Shown one piece after another: positions 63,585 through 64,000 of a stretch of DNA of 64,000 nt. The DNA comes from Cladocopium goreaui (Eukaryota > Sar > Dinophyceae > Suessiales > Symbiodiniaceae). The stretch spans positions 276,591 through 340,590 of the forward strand of contig CAMXCT020006575.1 of NCBI GenBank assembly GCA_947184155.2, in the 5' to 3' direction. A program made the translations under genes and the position numbers. Under the pieces are notes generated by a model, which searched no databases, was not told the origin of the DNA, and was given only the letters and a program-made list of their open reading frames with translations. Every line of letters begins with the position of its first letter. Within the stretch, counting starts at the first letter, position 1.

Positions 63585-64000
63585 CTTTCGGCAGGATTCA
63601 AGATTCAAGATTCAAGATTTCTAGGGACTCTTGGGAGCAAATCTTGAATCCACCCCCTGGATTCAAGATTCAAGATTCAAGATTCCTGAGGACTCTTTCC
63701 AGCAAATCTTGAATCCAGGATTCAAGATTCAAGATTTCTGGGGACTCTTTGGGGCAAATCTTGAATCCAGGATTCAAGATTCAAGATTCCTGAGGACTCT
63801 TTCCAGCAAATCTTGAATCCAGGATTCAAGATTCAAGATTCAAGATTTGCCCCAAAGAGTCCCCAGAAATCTTGAATCTTGAATCTTGAATCCTGGATTC
63901 AAGATTTGCTGGAAAGAGTCCTCAGGAATCTTGAATCTTGAATCCTGGATTCAAGGTTTGCTGGAAAGAGTCCTCAGGAATCTTGAATCTTGAATCTTGA
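63585..64000. repeat. Nested GATTCAAGATT repeat forming a large inverted repeat
   Basis: Left of about 63845, units of about 70 bp read GATTCAAGATT, a TCTTTCCAGC or TCTTTGGGGC block, then AAATCTTGAATCCAG. Right of it the same units appear as reverse complement (GCCCCAAAGAGTCCCCAGAA, GCTGGAAAGAGTCCTCAGGA). The arms are at least 150 bases each and the right one continues beyond the window. Confidence 0.9.

Overview
The window looks like nuclear DNA of a dinoflagellate, most likely Symbiodiniaceae. The evidence is AT-rich intergenic DNA full of microsatellites, minisatellites and small inverted-repeat elements; many very short GC-richer exon-like islands with AG|G-type splice borders; and repeat families (a 92-bp tandem unit and a VPEKV/GSGEG-coding minisatellite) that I remember as high-copy in Symbiodinium assemblies. 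That last point is memory, not a search. There is no bacterial-style operon, no rRNA, and no tRNA or CRISPR array that I could recognise.

Layout. 1-9.0 kb is repeat-rich: an 18-copy ~125-170 bp array, a TAGTG satellite, a 3x92 bp repeat, a decayed coding fragment and a minisatellite that surrounds one good plus-strand exon. 9-30.8 kb is a long stretch with mostly minus-strand exon candidates. The largest coding block there is at 17.35-18.43 kb; its 3' end is duplicated at 20.55-20.79 kb. 30.8-43.1 kb is one complete, apparently recent Ty1/copia-type retrotransposon on the minus strand: 12,284 bp, 144-bp LTRs that look identical, and a 5-bp target duplication. 43.2-46.3 kb returns to minus-strand exons and MITEs. 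47.37-54.74 kb is a complete tyrosine-recombinase retrotransposon (Ngaro/PAT/DIRS group) with split direct repeats, also on the minus strand, nested in a MITE. 54.8-64 kb is again repeat-rich, with a few exon candidates, a second copy of the minisatellite, a 3x220 bp tandem repeat and a large inverted repeat at the right edge.

The two retrotransposons are the notable biology. The copia element encodes gag-protease-integrase and RT-RNase H in one frame, separated by a single TAA. It then continues about 1,550 residues past RNase H, into a methyltransferase-like region, an unidentified region, a Tpt1/KptA-type RNA 2'-phosphotransferase-like domain and a zinc ribbon. The tyrosine-recombinase element encodes Gag, an RT protein whose RNase H domain is split by a complete DNMT3-like cytosine-5 DNA methyltransferase, and a recombinase. 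Both elements thus carry captured nucleic-acid-modifying enzymes next to the normal replication machinery. DNMT-bearing retrotransposons have been reported in dinoflagellates; I know of no report of the KptA-like domain in a copia element, but could not search.

Host exon calls rest on frame, composition and splice-site fit only. Their joining into genes is not established.
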